From NCBI GenBank assembly GCA_013003395.1, contig JABDJC010000068.1, positions 1 through 37,282 on the forward strand: a stretch of DNA of 37,282 nt. The letters are read 5' to 3'. Of the stretch, positions 24,274 through 32,654 are shown piece by piece. The stretch is from Acidimicrobiia bacterium. Its GTDB lineage: Bacteria; Actinomycetota; Acidimicrobiia; Spongiisociales; UBA5794. Position numbers and translations under genes: made by a program. Every line of letters starts with the position of its first letter. Position 1 is the stretch's first letter. The notes below the pieces were generated by a model, which was given only the letters and a program-made list of their open reading frames with translations, did no database searches and was not told the DNA's origin.

Positions 24274-25098
24274 TCAGCCGAGTTCCGCAGCCATCAGGGC
24301 AGAGGCCTCGAACGGGTCTCCGTAGGTGAGGCGCCAGCCTTTCACCCGGCCTGCGACCGAGGCAATCAGCTCGAAAGCCCCTTTGGGATCCTTGTAGTTG
24401 TTGAAGGACATCTTGAGGAGCTCGGCCATCACGACGCCGGCACCCACTGGCTCGAGGGTTGCCGCGTCATGCCCGTATTCAGGAAAGACCACGTGCTCGA
24501 GAGGTAGCTCGTCCGTCACTACGCGGCCCAAGTCCGATGGAACCACTGCGCCTTCCTGCGCGCTGCGCACAACCACCGATTCGATACCGAGCAAATCTCG
24601 ACTGTGATCCGAGAGCAACAGCGGTCGCGAGTACGGACGCACCCGTTGGTTCTGGGGATCGATGCACAGCGCCTCGTCGGAGAGGTACCCGAATCCGGAC
24701 ATCACTGCCGCGGCCGTCAACGTGGTTTTACCGTGCCCTGACTCAGCGGGCATGGCGATGGCCCTGCCGCCGATCTCGATAACCGCGGCGTGGGCGGCGA
24801 ACGTGTCGAACGACTCGATGGCGCGCCGATTCAGTTCAGCGAGCAACGCAACAACGGCTCCTTGCCGCTCCTCGCCCCGGTAGACCGTCTGGCAATCCCG
24901 AAAGAGACTGAATTGCGGGCGCCGCTCGTCTGGCTGTCGTATGACGAGCGTGTTGGCTGACCGCGCCGCCCGCCTTGACGCGAAGTGGCCCAGCAGCTCG
25001 TTGAGCAACGGGCCGACCGCCTCGTCGTTCGACGCCACCCTGAAGGGAGTGTCCAACAGCTCGTAACGAGCATCAACGACCCGAACCAGGTCGCTCAA
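24274..25098 (-). CDS. HprK-related serine kinase-like protein
   Basis: 274 residues. The C-terminal half matches the HPr kinase/phosphorylase catalytic fold: FAAHAAVIEIGGRAIAM precedes a Walker A loop ESGHGKTTL (about 119-127), followed by GYLSDEALCID (about 137-147), the usual strand with acidic residues. The N-terminal part (1-95) is an adaptor-like region without a match. The length and the missing HPr-type N-terminal domain make classical HPr regulation unlikely. HprK-like proteins encoded beside PqqD-like proteins and nucleotidyltransferases are known from exopolysaccharide and peptide-modification loci, where the phosphorylated target is often unknown. It is last in a leftward operon, 32 bases after the second PqqD-like gene. 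Confidence 0.75.
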   Translation of the reverse strand: MSDLVRVVDARYELLDTPFRVASNDEAVGPLLNELLGHFASRRAARSANTLVIRQPDERRPQFSLFRDCQTVYRGEERQGAVVALLAELNRRAIESFDTFAAHAAVIEIGGRAIAMPAESGHGKTTLTAAAVMSGFGYLSDEALCIDPQNQRVRPYSRPLLLSDHSRDLLGIESVVVRSAQEGAVVPSDLGRVVTDELPLEHVVFPEYGHDAATLEPVGAGVVMAELLKMSFNNYKDPKGAFELIASVAGRVKGWRLTYGDPFEASALMAAELG

Positions 25099-25130
25099 GT
25101 CCGCTCGTCAACCGGATCTGTCGACGAACT

Positions 25131-25394
25131 TCACGACACCAGGAATCCCTCTTCACGGAACTGCTCGATCGTCGTCGTCACGTGCGGTCTGATCTCGTCA
25201 GGCCGCTGATCGTAGGCCTTCGCGATGAGGTCGATGACTTCGTCGAGTGTTTGTTCACCGTCACACAGCCGCCAGATGTCGCTCGCCGTTGCATTGAGAA
25301 CGACGACGCGCTCAGACGTCGGGTCGTAGAGCGAGATATCTCCACCGACCTCTGTTTCGATGAGATGTTCTGCGGTCGGTCCTACCTTGGTCAT
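25131..25394 (-). CDS. PqqD-like (RRE-fold) protein, second copy
   Basis: 87 residues with the complete PqqD/RiPP-recognition-element pattern: an N-terminal beta hairpin (LYDPTSERVVVLNATASDIWRLCDG) followed by helices (TLDEVIDLIAKAY and the FREEGFLV end). In RiPP systems such proteins bind leader peptides; in polysaccharide loci their partner is unknown. It overlaps the first PqqD-like gene by 4 bases (ATGA), so they are translationally coupled. The two proteins are homologous but clearly diverged, suggesting separate partners. No small peptide gene that could be its substrate was found beside it. Confidence 0.8.
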   Translation of the reverse strand: MTKVGPTAEHLIETEVGGDISLYDPTSERVVVLNATASDIWRLCDGEQTLDEVIDLIAKAYDQRPDEIRPHVTTTIEQFREEGFLVS

Positions 25395-25678
25395 TCTTCG
25401 CCACCTTCGTCGATCGTGATGAGTCCACCGCTGTAGAGGTCGTCCAAGGCGCGTCGCACGTCGATCTCGGCGCTCGCAACATCCAGCCCGGTGACCTCGG
25501 CGATCGCTTGAGCCATTTCGCCGGCATGAGTCGCGCCGTCACACAATTCCCAGATCGCCAACGCGCTGGCATTGAGGATGTGCAGCGAATCACCGTGGTA
25601 GACCGCGGTCTCATCGCCTGAGCGCCTGGTCCAGACCTCACCAACATTTTGTGGGGTCCTGTCGGTCCAATCAATCAC
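25391..25678 (-). CDS. PqqD-like (RRE-fold) protein, first copy
   Basis: 95 residues. The same wing-helix signature occurs (AVYHGDSLHILNASALAIWEL, CDGATHAGEMAQAIAEV and DDLYSGGLITID). The start ATG at 25678 overlaps the end of the LuxR-type gene by 8 bases and its stop overlaps the next PqqD-like gene by 4 bases, so the order regulator, PqqD1, PqqD2, HprK-like forms one tightly packed operon. Compared with the second copy it has a longer N-terminus (MIDWTDRTPQN). A role as a specificity or scaffold subunit for the kinase or the nucleotidyltransferase is inference from gene clustering. Confidence 0.8.
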   Translation of the reverse strand: MIDWTDRTPQNVGEVWTRRSGDETAVYHGDSLHILNASALAIWELCDGATHAGEMAQAIAEVTGLDVASAEIDVRRALDDLYSGGLITIDEGGEE

Positions 25679-26303
25679 TCGATTCTCCCATCACATCGAA
25701 GCCACATCGCATTGCGAAAGCGACCAATTCGGCTTGAGCGTGGAGATCAAGTTTCTTGAATATCGACTGCTTGTGGGTGCGTACGGTGCCAGGCGAGATG
25801 AAGAGCTCAGCAGCGATGTCGTCATTGCTGCGACCCAGCGCAGCCAGCCGGAAGACGTCGTTCTCGCGTGGGCTGAGGACGTTCAGGCGATCCCTATGTT
25901 CCTGCTCGGCGCGATTTCTGCGCACCACTTGTCGCAACAACGTTCCCAGCAACGCCGGAGGGATGGTGCCGACGCCGCCGGCGACCGATCGCAACGCAGC
26001 GACAACCTCCTCCAAAGGTGATTCGATGTCGACGTAACCGATGGCACCTGCGGTGACGGCGCTGAGCATCGAGTCAGGCCCGGTCCCGAGCACGACCGCC
26101 GGCACATCGTCGACCACGTCAAGCAGCTGGTCGACGCCTGACTTCTCCGACACAAGCAGGACGTCGAGGTTTGCCAGGTCGCCACCTCGGACGAGCTGAT
26201 CTACGACGACGTTCACAACGAATCCTTCGTTGCTCGCAATAAAGGTGGCCAAGGCGCCACGGAGCTCTTGCTCCGTAACGACGACACCTACCCGAATCTC
26301 CAC
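25671..26303 (-). CDS. LuxR/NarL-type regulator with degenerate receiver domain
   Basis: About 210 residues from GTG 26303 (a purine-rich GGTGGGG precedes it; ATG 26333 is an alternative). The C-terminal helix-turn-helix is typical for NarL/FixJ: VLSPRENDVFRLAALGRS, NDDIAAELFISPGTVRTHKQSIFKKL. The N-terminal 120 residues follow the receiver fold, but the acidic pair (here VVTEQE) and the phospho-acceptor Asp at the end of strand 3 (here LDVLLVSEKSG) are missing, so phosphorylation by a sensor kinase is unlikely. It probably responds to a ligand, a protein partner or abundance. It is first in the operon of PqqD and HprK-like genes and divergent from the polysaccharide operon, so it likely controls this region. 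Confidence 0.82.
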   Translation of the reverse strand: MEIRVGVVVTEQELRGALATFIASNEGFVVNVVVDQLVRGGDLANLDVLLVSEKSGVDQLLDVVDDVPAVVLGTGPDSMLSAVTAGAIGYVDIESPLEEVVAALRSVAGGVGTIPPALLGTLLRQVVRRNRAEQEHRDRLNVLSPRENDVFRLAALGRSNDDIAAELFISPGTVRTHKQSIFKKLDLHAQAELVAFAMRCGFDVMGESSD

Positions 26304-26437
26304 GTCCCCACCACCTTGTCTGCCTCTCACCATCGGTAAAGTCCCGACCAACATGAGCCGACGTATTGTATCGGCCTGTACAACGCCGCTCTGTAGCGCC
26401 ATCGAAGCAATGCACATCCGAGGGGGAATCCGACGCC

Positions 26438-28606
26438 ATGATCGATCCATGGAGGGCAGGCGACGACGTTTCCCAGCTGTTGGTCGACCTCGTGGCAGGC
26501 AGGACCCAGACCCTGGAACGCCAACTCAGCGAGGAAGAACTCATCCTCGCGGCAGATCACGGCATGCTCGGCGTCTTGGCGTTATCGGAAGATGCAGTGA
26601 TTCGACAGCAAGCGTTTCCGCCGTTTGCTCGGCTCACCGCGAGAAGCCAAGTGATGCGGTCAGCGCTCCGCGTCGTGCTCGAAGCGCTTCATCAGGCGGA
26701 GGTTCCTGCAACCGTGCTCAAGGGACCACATCTCGCAGAGTGGGCGTACTCCCAGCCAGAGATGCGCACGTACACCGACCTCGACTTGTTGGTGCGCCCG
26801 CAAGATCTCGACCGAGCACTCGAGGTGCTGGGCGACGTGCCCGGAGTGCCTGCGATCCCGCCGAAGACTCCTGAAGCCGACAAGCGCAACATACCGATGG
26901 CGCATTCCGGGATCCGCTTCACCATCGATCTGCACTGGGACCTCTTCAGCTACAGCCAGTTGGCGGGTTGCGCGGCCGATGCGACAAGCGAAGCGTGGGA
27001 TCACGCGGTGCTCGACGTCGACTCTTCCCTGGGACCGCTGTGGGTACTCCCAGACGCTGCGCGCCTGGCGTTCCTCGCCACCCACGCGATCCTCGACCAT
27101 CGTTTTCGGCTCATCTTGTTCCGCGACCTCAAGGAAGTAGCAGCGCTTCCGATCGACTGGGATGCTGTGATCTCATTCGCGGAACGCCATGACCTCCGCA
27201 CCACCACGTACACGGCGCTGCTGTTTGCCTCAGCCGTGACCGCAGCGGACATCGACGAGGAAACGCTCGCAGCACTGCGACTGCCTTCAATCGCCCTGTC
27301 CGCGATCGAGTTCCTGGCGCCGAGGACCGATCTCGTGCGATTCGAAGGTCACGAATCGCATCCGCTCAACCTGGCCATGGTGATGCTCCACGACCACAAG
27401 GCAACCCGTCGTGGGAGATTTGTGAAAGCGCCGGCGGCCTTCTTGAGCTGGCGGCGCAAAGTGAAGTCACTGCCTGGTGTGCATCACCACGCCCAAGCGG
27501 CACGCGCCCAGAGCCCCGGAAAACTGATGATCGTCGTGTCGAGCAATCGCAGGCGCGGTGCCGAGGTGTTCGGCGAGCGGTTGGCAAGCGGGCTTCGTGG
27601 CAAGGGTTGGGCCACGACCATGCGATCGTTGACGACCGACACCGACGGACCATTCGTGAACGCAAAGCCGGTTTCGGACAGGGCAACTTCGGATCTCAGC
27701 GGACTCAAGATCGACGTGGTGCGTGCGCTTCGAGCCGAGATCAAGAGGGATCGTCCAGACGTCGTATTCGCCAATGGCGGAGCGACACTCAAATACGTGG
27801 CGGCAGCACTGACCGGTCTCAAGCCGAAGCCCAGCCTCGTCTACTCGAGCATTGGCGAGCCGAGCTACTGGTTGCGAGGCGTCCGACACAGACTGCTTCA
27901 TCGATTCCTTCACAGTCGAGCGGACTGGATCGTGGCCGTTTCGCAACTGACTGCAGACCAGTTGTCGACACACCTAGGCGTGAAGGCTGACAAGATTCGC
28001 GTTGCACACACCGGTATCCCGGCCGATTTTCTGCAGGTGCGCGGCGATGAAGAGGCACCCAGCGAACGGCTCAGAATGCTCTTCCTCGGCGCGCTTTCCC
28101 GCGAGAAGGACCCGCTGGCGGCTCTCGAGGTCGTCGTGAGACTTCCAGAAGAGCTCGAGCCGACGCTGAGGTTCGTCGGTTCTGGACCGATGGCCGACGA
28201 ACTCGCAACCGCGGTCACCGACCGTGGGCTTTCGGATCGAGTGGAACTGATCGGATCGGTGCGCGACGTGCGCCCCCATCTCGCATGGGCCGACCTCCTG
28301 ATCCTGCCGTCCAAGACCGAGGGCTTTCCTGGGGCCGTGCTCGAAGCAGCAGCCGCCGGTGTTCCGACCTTCGGCTTTTCTGCCGGAGGGACGGCCGAAA
28401 CGATGATCACCGGCACGACGGGCGTGGTGGTCCCGGTGGGCGACGTCGGTGCGCTTGCTCGTGCGATCACCGATGCCGCCCGAGGCCTCGACCGGCTGCG
28501 GGAAATGGGCGAAGATGCCAAGGCGCTCGTGTCCGACCAATTCCTTGTCGAACACAGTGTCGACCGCCACCATGAACTCCTGCTCGAAATGAGACGTCGC
28601 AGATGA
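26438..28606 (+). CDS. Fusion: nucleotidyltransferase-like domain plus GT4 glycosyltransferase
   Basis: 722 residues from ATG 26438 (GGGGG upstream). The N-terminal part (about 40-340) matches the uncharacterised nucleotidyltransferase family (PF14907-like): TVLKGPHLAEW with the Lys-Gly pair (95-96), then TYTDLDLLV with Asp114 and Asp116, a nucleotidyl-transfer style acidic pair. The C-terminal part (about 360-720) is a GT4 glycosyltransferase of the GT-B fold: SSNRRRGAEVF in the acceptor domain, AVSQLTADQL, RMLFLGALSREKDP, and the donor-binding EGFPGAVLEA motif with its two acidic residues. It likely adds a sugar to a lipid-linked intermediate, with the N-terminal domain modifying a substrate or partner. 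It overlaps the next gene by 4 bases (ATGA). Confidence 0.82.
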   Translation: MIDPWRAGDDVSQLLVDLVAGRTQTLERQLSEEELILAADHGMLGVLALSEDAVIRQQAFPPFARLTARSQVMRSALRVVLEALHQAEVPATVLKGPHLAEWAYSQPEMRTYTDLDLLVRPQDLDRALEVLGDVPGVPAIPPKTPEADKRNIPMAHSGIRFTIDLHWDLFSYSQLAGCAADATSEAWDHAVLDVDSSLGPLWVLPDAARLAFLATHAILDHRFRLILFRDLKEVAALPIDWDAVISFAERHDLRTTTYTALLFASAVTAADIDEETLAALRLPSIALSAIEFLAPRTDLVRFEGHESHPLNLAMVMLHDHKATRRGRFVKAPAAFLSWRRKVKSLPGVHHHAQAARAQSPGKLMIVVSSNRRRGAEVFGERLASGLRGKGWATTMRSLTTDTDGPFVNAKPVSDRATSDLSGLKIDVVRALRAEIKRDRPDVVFANGGATLKYVAAALTGLKPKPSLVYSSIGEPSYWLRGVRHRLLHRFLHSRADWIVAVSQLTADQLSTHLGVKADKIRVAHTGIPADFLQVRGDEEAPSERLRMLFLGALSREKDPLAALEVVVRLPEELEPTLRFVGSGPMADELATAVTDRGLSDRVELIGSVRDVRPHLAWADLLILPSKTEGFPGAVLEAAAAGVPTFGFSAGGTAETMITGTTGVVVPVGDVGALARAITDAARGLDRLREMGEDAKALVSDQFLVEHSVDRHHELLLEMRRRR

Positions 28607-30345
28607 AGATCGCCCACCTCACCACCGTGGACCTGAGCCTCAAGTACCTCATCTTCCCCCAACTGACCGCGGCGGTCGCTGCGGGTGCCGAAACCATCGC
28701 CATCAGCGCGCCTGGACCGGACGTCGACTACATCGAGGCGGCAGGAGTCCGACACGTTCCGTTGACCGCCTCGACGAGAGGCATGAACCCGCTCGCCGAT
28801 CTGAAATCCGCATGGCAACTCTGGCGAATCTTGCGCAACGAGAGGCCAGACGTGTTGCACACCCACAACCCGAAGCCTGGCGTCTACGGGCGAATTCTCG
28901 GCCGATTGTCCGGTGTACCCGTTGTGGTGAACACGGTCCATGGGCTGTATGCGACCGAAGACGATCCGATGCTGAAGCGATCCGTCGTGTACGGACTCGA
29001 GGCGATAGCGTCGAGATTCTCTGACGCCGAGTTGGTCCAGAGCTCCGAAGACCTCGAACTGCTGACCCGTCTCCACATCGTCGCCGAGGCCAAAGGCAGC
29101 TACCTGGGCAATGGCGTCGACCTCGATCGGTTCCACCCAGACACGGTTGGGGACGAAGCTCGTCGAACTCTTCGTAAAGAATTCGATGTCGACGACGATC
29201 AAATCGTGGTGGGCATCGTTGGCAGACTCGTTGCGGAGAAGGGCTATCCAGAGCTGTTCGAGGCGTTCGAACTGCTCGACGACAGGTTCGTTCTCGTGTG
29301 CGTCGGACCCGACGAACCTGACAAATCCGACGCACTTCCCAGAGCGATGATCGACGCGGCGACTCGGCGCGGCGTCCGATTCCTCGGCATGCGCACTGAC
29401 GTGGAGCGACTGTATCGAGCGTTCGACCTCTTCGCCCTCCCTTCACATCGAGAGGGCTTCCCCCGATCTGCGATGGAGGCGTCAGCGATGGGACTCCCGG
29501 TGATCGCAACCGACATTCGCGGATGCCGGGAGGTGGTGATCGACGGCGAGAACGGAGTACTCGTGCCCGTGCGATCTGCACGTGACATTGCCGCAGCAAT
29601 CCGACGCGTCGGCGGCGACCCCGAAACCATGCGCGCCATGTCCCAAGCGGGCCGTGAGCGCTCCAAGTCACACTTCGACGAGCGCACGGTGGTCGACACA
29701 GTGATGCGTAGCTACGCAGACGTTGCGAGAAGAAAAGGCCTCGACCTCTTTCCTCCTGGCGCCGAACCCGTCTCGTACCGAGCAGCAGTTGCCAGTGACG
29801 CGCCGACACTCGCTCGTCTTCACATGAATGGCATCCATGAGGGATTCCTTCCGAAACTCGGCCACCGCTTCATGACCCGCCTCTATCGAGCGATGGTCGA
29901 ATGGGACGGCTCGGTCATTCAGGTGGCAGTCGATTCCACCGGGCCGGTCGGTTTCGTGGCCGGGACGACGTCGACCGGAGCGTTCTACAAGCACTTCATC
30001 AAGACCCACGGTCTCACCGCCGGAGTCGTGGCCGCGCCGAGCCTGGTGCGCAATCTCGGACGAGCAATCGAGACTCTGCGCTACGACGGCGGAGGGGTCG
30101 ACGTTGCGGCAGAGTTGCTGTCGATGGCGGTGGCCGGTCCTCTGCGTGGCCGAGGCATCGGCAGGCGGCTGGGAGCGGACTTCCTCGATGGCATGCGGGC
30201 CAAAGACGTCGAGGCCGTCAAAGTGGTGGTCGCCTCGCACAACGCTGGAGCGATTGCGGCGTACCGGTCGATGGGTTTCGTGGATCACGCGAACATCGAG
30301 GTACACGAAGGGGAATCATCCGAGGTGCTCGTATGGTCTATCTGA
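28603..30345 (+). CDS. Fusion: GT4 glycosyltransferase plus GNAT acetyltransferase
   Basis: 580 residues. Residues 1-375 form a GT4 enzyme: VLHTHNPKPGVYGRILGR and VNTVHGLYATED in the acceptor domain, GIVGRLVAEKGYPEL at the start of the donor domain, and REGFPRSAMEASAMG with the EX7E pair. After a linker, residues about 390-580 form a GNAT domain: VSYRAAVASDAP at its start, and LRGRGIGRRLGADFLDG (about 509-525) as the acetyl-CoA pyrophosphate loop, then VVVASHNAGAIAAYRSMGF. Coupled sugar transfer and acetylation of a polysaccharide intermediate is the obvious inference. It begins inside the stop of the previous gene and overlaps the next by 13 bases. Confidence 0.85.
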   Translation: MKIAHLTTVDLSLKYLIFPQLTAAVAAGAETIAISAPGPDVDYIEAAGVRHVPLTASTRGMNPLADLKSAWQLWRILRNERPDVLHTHNPKPGVYGRILGRLSGVPVVVNTVHGLYATEDDPMLKRSVVYGLEAIASRFSDAELVQSSEDLELLTRLHIVAEAKGSYLGNGVDLDRFHPDTVGDEARRTLRKEFDVDDDQIVVGIVGRLVAEKGYPELFEAFELLDDRFVLVCVGPDEPDKSDALPRAMIDAATRRGVRFLGMRTDVERLYRAFDLFALPSHREGFPRSAMEASAMGLPVIATDIRGCREVVIDGENGVLVPVRSARDIAAAIRRVGGDPETMRAMSQAGRERSKSHFDERTVVDTVMRSYADVARRKGLDLFPPGAEPVSYRAAVASDAPTLARLHMNGIHEGFLPKLGHRFMTRLYRAMVEWDGSVIQVAVDSTGPVGFVAGTTSTGAFYKHFIKTHGLTAGVVAAPSLVRNLGRAIETLRYDGGGVDVAAELLSMAVAGPLRGRGIGRRLGADFLDGMRAKDVEAVKVVVASHNAGAIAAYRSMGFVDHANIEVHEGESSEVLVWSI

Positions 30346-31307
30346 TCGCAGGCGCGATCTCGCTCATCGTCAGTGGCCTGATGATCAAGATAGGTCCGCG
30401 CCTCGGCTGGATCGACATTCCTGATGGCTCTGCGTTGAAAGCTCACGCTCGTGCGGCGATTCCGCTCGGCGGCGTCGGCGTGTTCCTCGCCGTTCACACG
30501 GCCATGGCGGTCAACGCGTCGTTCGATTGGGGACTGTTCATCGCATCGGCACTCGTGTTCGTCGTCGGGCTCGTCGACGATCGATTCCAGCTCTCTCCGA
30601 AGGTTCGCGTCATCTTCGAACTGGCTGCGGCGCTGCTACTGCTCGGATTTGCCGACCTTCCGCTCGAAATCACCAACCCGATCCATGTGCTCGTCGTCGT
30701 CGTGCTCGTCGTCGGAGCAGCCAATGCCGTCAACCTGTTCGACGGGCTCGATGGTCTCGTCGGTACCGCCGGTGCGGTCGCGGGCGTCGGCCTGGCGCTC
30801 CTGGCAGCAGGACGCTCGATCGACGGTTCGTTCGGTTGGATCCTCGCCAGTGCGCTGGTCGGCTTCCTGGTGTTCAACTGGCACGAGGCGAGAGTGTTCC
30901 TTGGCGACAACGGGGCATATTCCGTAGGGGTCTTCCTCGTCTACGGCTTGCTGACGGTGAGCCCAACCGCGACCGCCGCCGACATCCTCGTTGCGCTCGC
31001 CGTGCTTGGTGTCTTCGGTTTGGACATGGTGTCGACGCTGCTGCGTCGCCGACTCGCCGGAGTCCCGATGTTCTTGGGAGATCGCTCTCATCTGTACGAC
31101 CAACTCAACGATCGAGGGGTCGCCGTCGGCGTGATCGCAGTCATCGTCGGAGCCGTACAGGTTGGGTTTGTCGCCGTGGCACTCGGGATCGACTCGATCG
31201 CCAACCCGTGGTTGATCACCGGCATCTGGGTGGTCATCGGGATCATGGCTGTGGGACTCGTCAGAGCAGCCGGCCTGTTGTCCACGACGCAGATCGTGGA
31301 CGTCTGA
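30333..31307 (+). CDS. WecA/MraY-like polyprenyl-phosphate glycosyl-1-phosphate transferase
   Basis: 324 residues, about ten transmembrane helices. The MraY/WecA superfamily transfers a sugar-1-phosphate from a nucleotide sugar to undecaprenyl phosphate, which starts repeat-unit assembly. Conserved motifs: PLGGVGVF near the N-terminus, FVVGLVDDRF with the Asp pair, NAVNLFDGLDGLVG (the NxxDGxDGL motif), VFLGDNGAYSVG and the cytosolic FLGDRSHLYDQLNDRG segment. The usual second His of HxH is absent, as in WecA-like rather than MraY enzymes. It is likely the initiating enzyme for this surface polysaccharide. The gene ends the rightward operon and converges on the polymerase-like gene with an 18-base gap containing a short inverted repeat. 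Confidence 0.88.
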   Translation: MVYLIAGAISLIVSGLMIKIGPRLGWIDIPDGSALKAHARAAIPLGGVGVFLAVHTAMAVNASFDWGLFIASALVFVVGLVDDRFQLSPKVRVIFELAAALLLLGFADLPLEITNPIHVLVVVVLVVGAANAVNLFDGLDGLVGTAGAVAGVGLALLAAGRSIDGSFGWILASALVGFLVFNWHEARVFLGDNGAYSVGVFLVYGLLTVSPTATAADILVALAVLGVFGLDMVSTLLRRRLAGVPMFLGDRSHLYDQLNDRGVAVGVIAVIVGAVQVGFVAVALGIDSIANPWLITGIWVVIGIMAVGLVRAAGLLSTTQIVDV

Positions 31308-31329
31308 GCTGCATTCGAGCAGCGCTCAG
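31304..31329. terminator. Inverted repeat between convergent polysaccharide operons
   Basis: CTGAGC (31304-31309) and GCTCAG (31324-31329) plus inner TGC/GCA form a hairpin that includes both stop codons. It is a plausible bidirectional terminator, but the stem is interrupted and there is no T-tract. Confidence 0.35.
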
Positions 31330-32654
31330 CCGACCGGCAGCCGAGCAGGTTCGTCCGAAGCTGCTTCGGAGTCTTGCGGTCGCAGAATTGCGAGCTGCTC
31401 GGCGCGGCGCTCCTTCCGTTTTCGGATTCGCTCTTCAGCTGCGTCGCCGCCAGGCGCGATGAGCAGGATCAGCAGGAATGGCAGCACCTGCGATCGCTGT
31501 CGCGCCAACAATCCGAGGTTCAGGAACGTGCTGAACGCAACCACGAACCCTGCGGTGTATACGACGGCATACGCGAAATAGGGTCTTCGCCTGGAGTGGA
31601 TGAACTCTCGGACCATGGCCGGAGCACGAAGAATCGTCAGCAACAGCAGCACGGCACTCTCCAGCGAGGCAGCCAACGCCTGAGCGTTGTCAGCCTCGTT
31701 AGGCAGCGGGCGGAACAACACTCGTAATGTCCCTTCGGGGACATCGGCTGGACTCCGGATGGGCTCTCCTTCGACTTGGGAACCACCGGTGGAGGTCGTG
31801 CTTTCAAGCGTCTGCAGGAACGGATCGACGTCCAACTCTTCCGTGCTCAGCACGATGTCGAAGTTCGCAGCAGTCAGTGACACCAACAATCCCATTCCGG
31901 CCAGGCCGACAACGACCATGGCTAATCGCCTTGAACCAGCGCCCCTGATCTTTGGGGTCTTGGCCCACATGACGGTCACGGCCAGCGCACCGGCCACGAG
32001 AGCAGCCATGTGGATTCGGACGCCTCCGGTGAGCCCAAGCCCGAATGCGATCGGTATCACCCAGATGATCCGGTAGTCCTGCAGGAGCTTGCTCACTCCC
32101 CAGGCGGCGATGCCGATCGAGATGTACATCACCGACTCTTTGCCGATGCTCGCCGGCCAGAAGATGATGGACGGCAGGAAGAATATGGCGATCGCATACC
32201 AACGCCATCGAATCTTGGCGAAGGAGTTCCGAAAGGCCACGTAGAACAGGATCTGCCCGAGGAACGCAAAGGATCCGAACAACACGAAGCTGCCGAACAG
32301 CGAAGGCTTGTACGGAACGTACGAGATCCCAGACAGCAGGTACATGAACTTGGTACCTGAACCGAAGTTCTGAATCTCAGGAACCTGGAATGACCTGATC
32401 ACGTCGGCGTAGAGCTGGCCCCTGCTGTGGTATCCGATCGCATCGCCGCTGCCGCGGTACACGACGATGAGCACGTACCACCGGAGATAGGCACCAACGA
32501 GCTTCGCCATGAATCCGCCGATGATCAAGCTCACCAGCCATGGGTCGTCCTTGGTGACCACCTTCTTGGCGACGGCGACAATGACCCCGAAACACACGAT
32601 CAGCATCACGAAGAATCCGAAATCGATGTTGGAGCCGAAGCTTCTGTCGATCAC
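31326..32654 (-). CDS. Multi-pass membrane protein, probable polysaccharide polymerase (Wzy-like)
   Basis: 442 residues with about ten hydrophobic segments, a long extracytoplasmic loop near 260-325 (NFDIVLSTEELDVD through PLPNEADN) and a charged C-terminal tail (RKRKERRAE). This topology and low sequence conservation fit O-antigen or exopolysaccharide polymerases; YRGSGDAIGYHSRGQLY and FFLPSIIFWPASIGKE recall membrane proteins of polysaccharide loci. The assignment rests on topology and context, not on a diagnostic motif. Start is GTG 32654, overlapping the stop of the upstream acetyltransferase gene by 4 bases (GTGA), so it is translationally coupled and last in the leftward operon. Confidence 0.6.
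   Translation of the reverse strand: MIDRSFGSNIDFGFFVMLIVCFGVIVAVAKKVVTKDDPWLVSLIIGGFMAKLVGAYLRWYVLIVVYRGSGDAIGYHSRGQLYADVIRSFQVPEIQNFGSGTKFMYLLSGISYVPYKPSLFGSFVLFGSFAFLGQILFYVAFRNSFAKIRWRWYAIAIFFLPSIIFWPASIGKESVMYISIGIAAWGVSKLLQDYRIIWVIPIAFGLGLTGGVRIHMAALVAGALAVTVMWAKTPKIRGAGSRRLAMVVVGLAGMGLLVSLTAANFDIVLSTEELDVDPFLQTLESTTSTGGSQVEGEPIRSPADVPEGTLRVLFRPLPNEADNAQALAASLESAVLLLLTILRAPAMVREFIHSRRRPYFAYAVVYTAGFVVAFSTFLNLGLLARQRSQVLPFLLILLIAPGGDAAEERIRKRKERRAEQLAILRPQDSEAASDEPARLPVG

Noticed and set aside
24252-24280. CGGCTGA/TCAGCCG inverted repeat spanning two convergent stop codons as a terminator
   Set aside because: The 7-base stem has a 15-base loop and is largely explained by both genes ending in similar Gly-stop codons; evidence is too weak.
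24274-26303. A lasso-peptide or other RiPP gene cluster, suggested by PqqD-like and HprK-like genes
   Set aside because: No transglutaminase-like protease, asparagine-synthetase-like cyclase, radical SAM enzyme or convincing precursor peptide is present between or around these genes.
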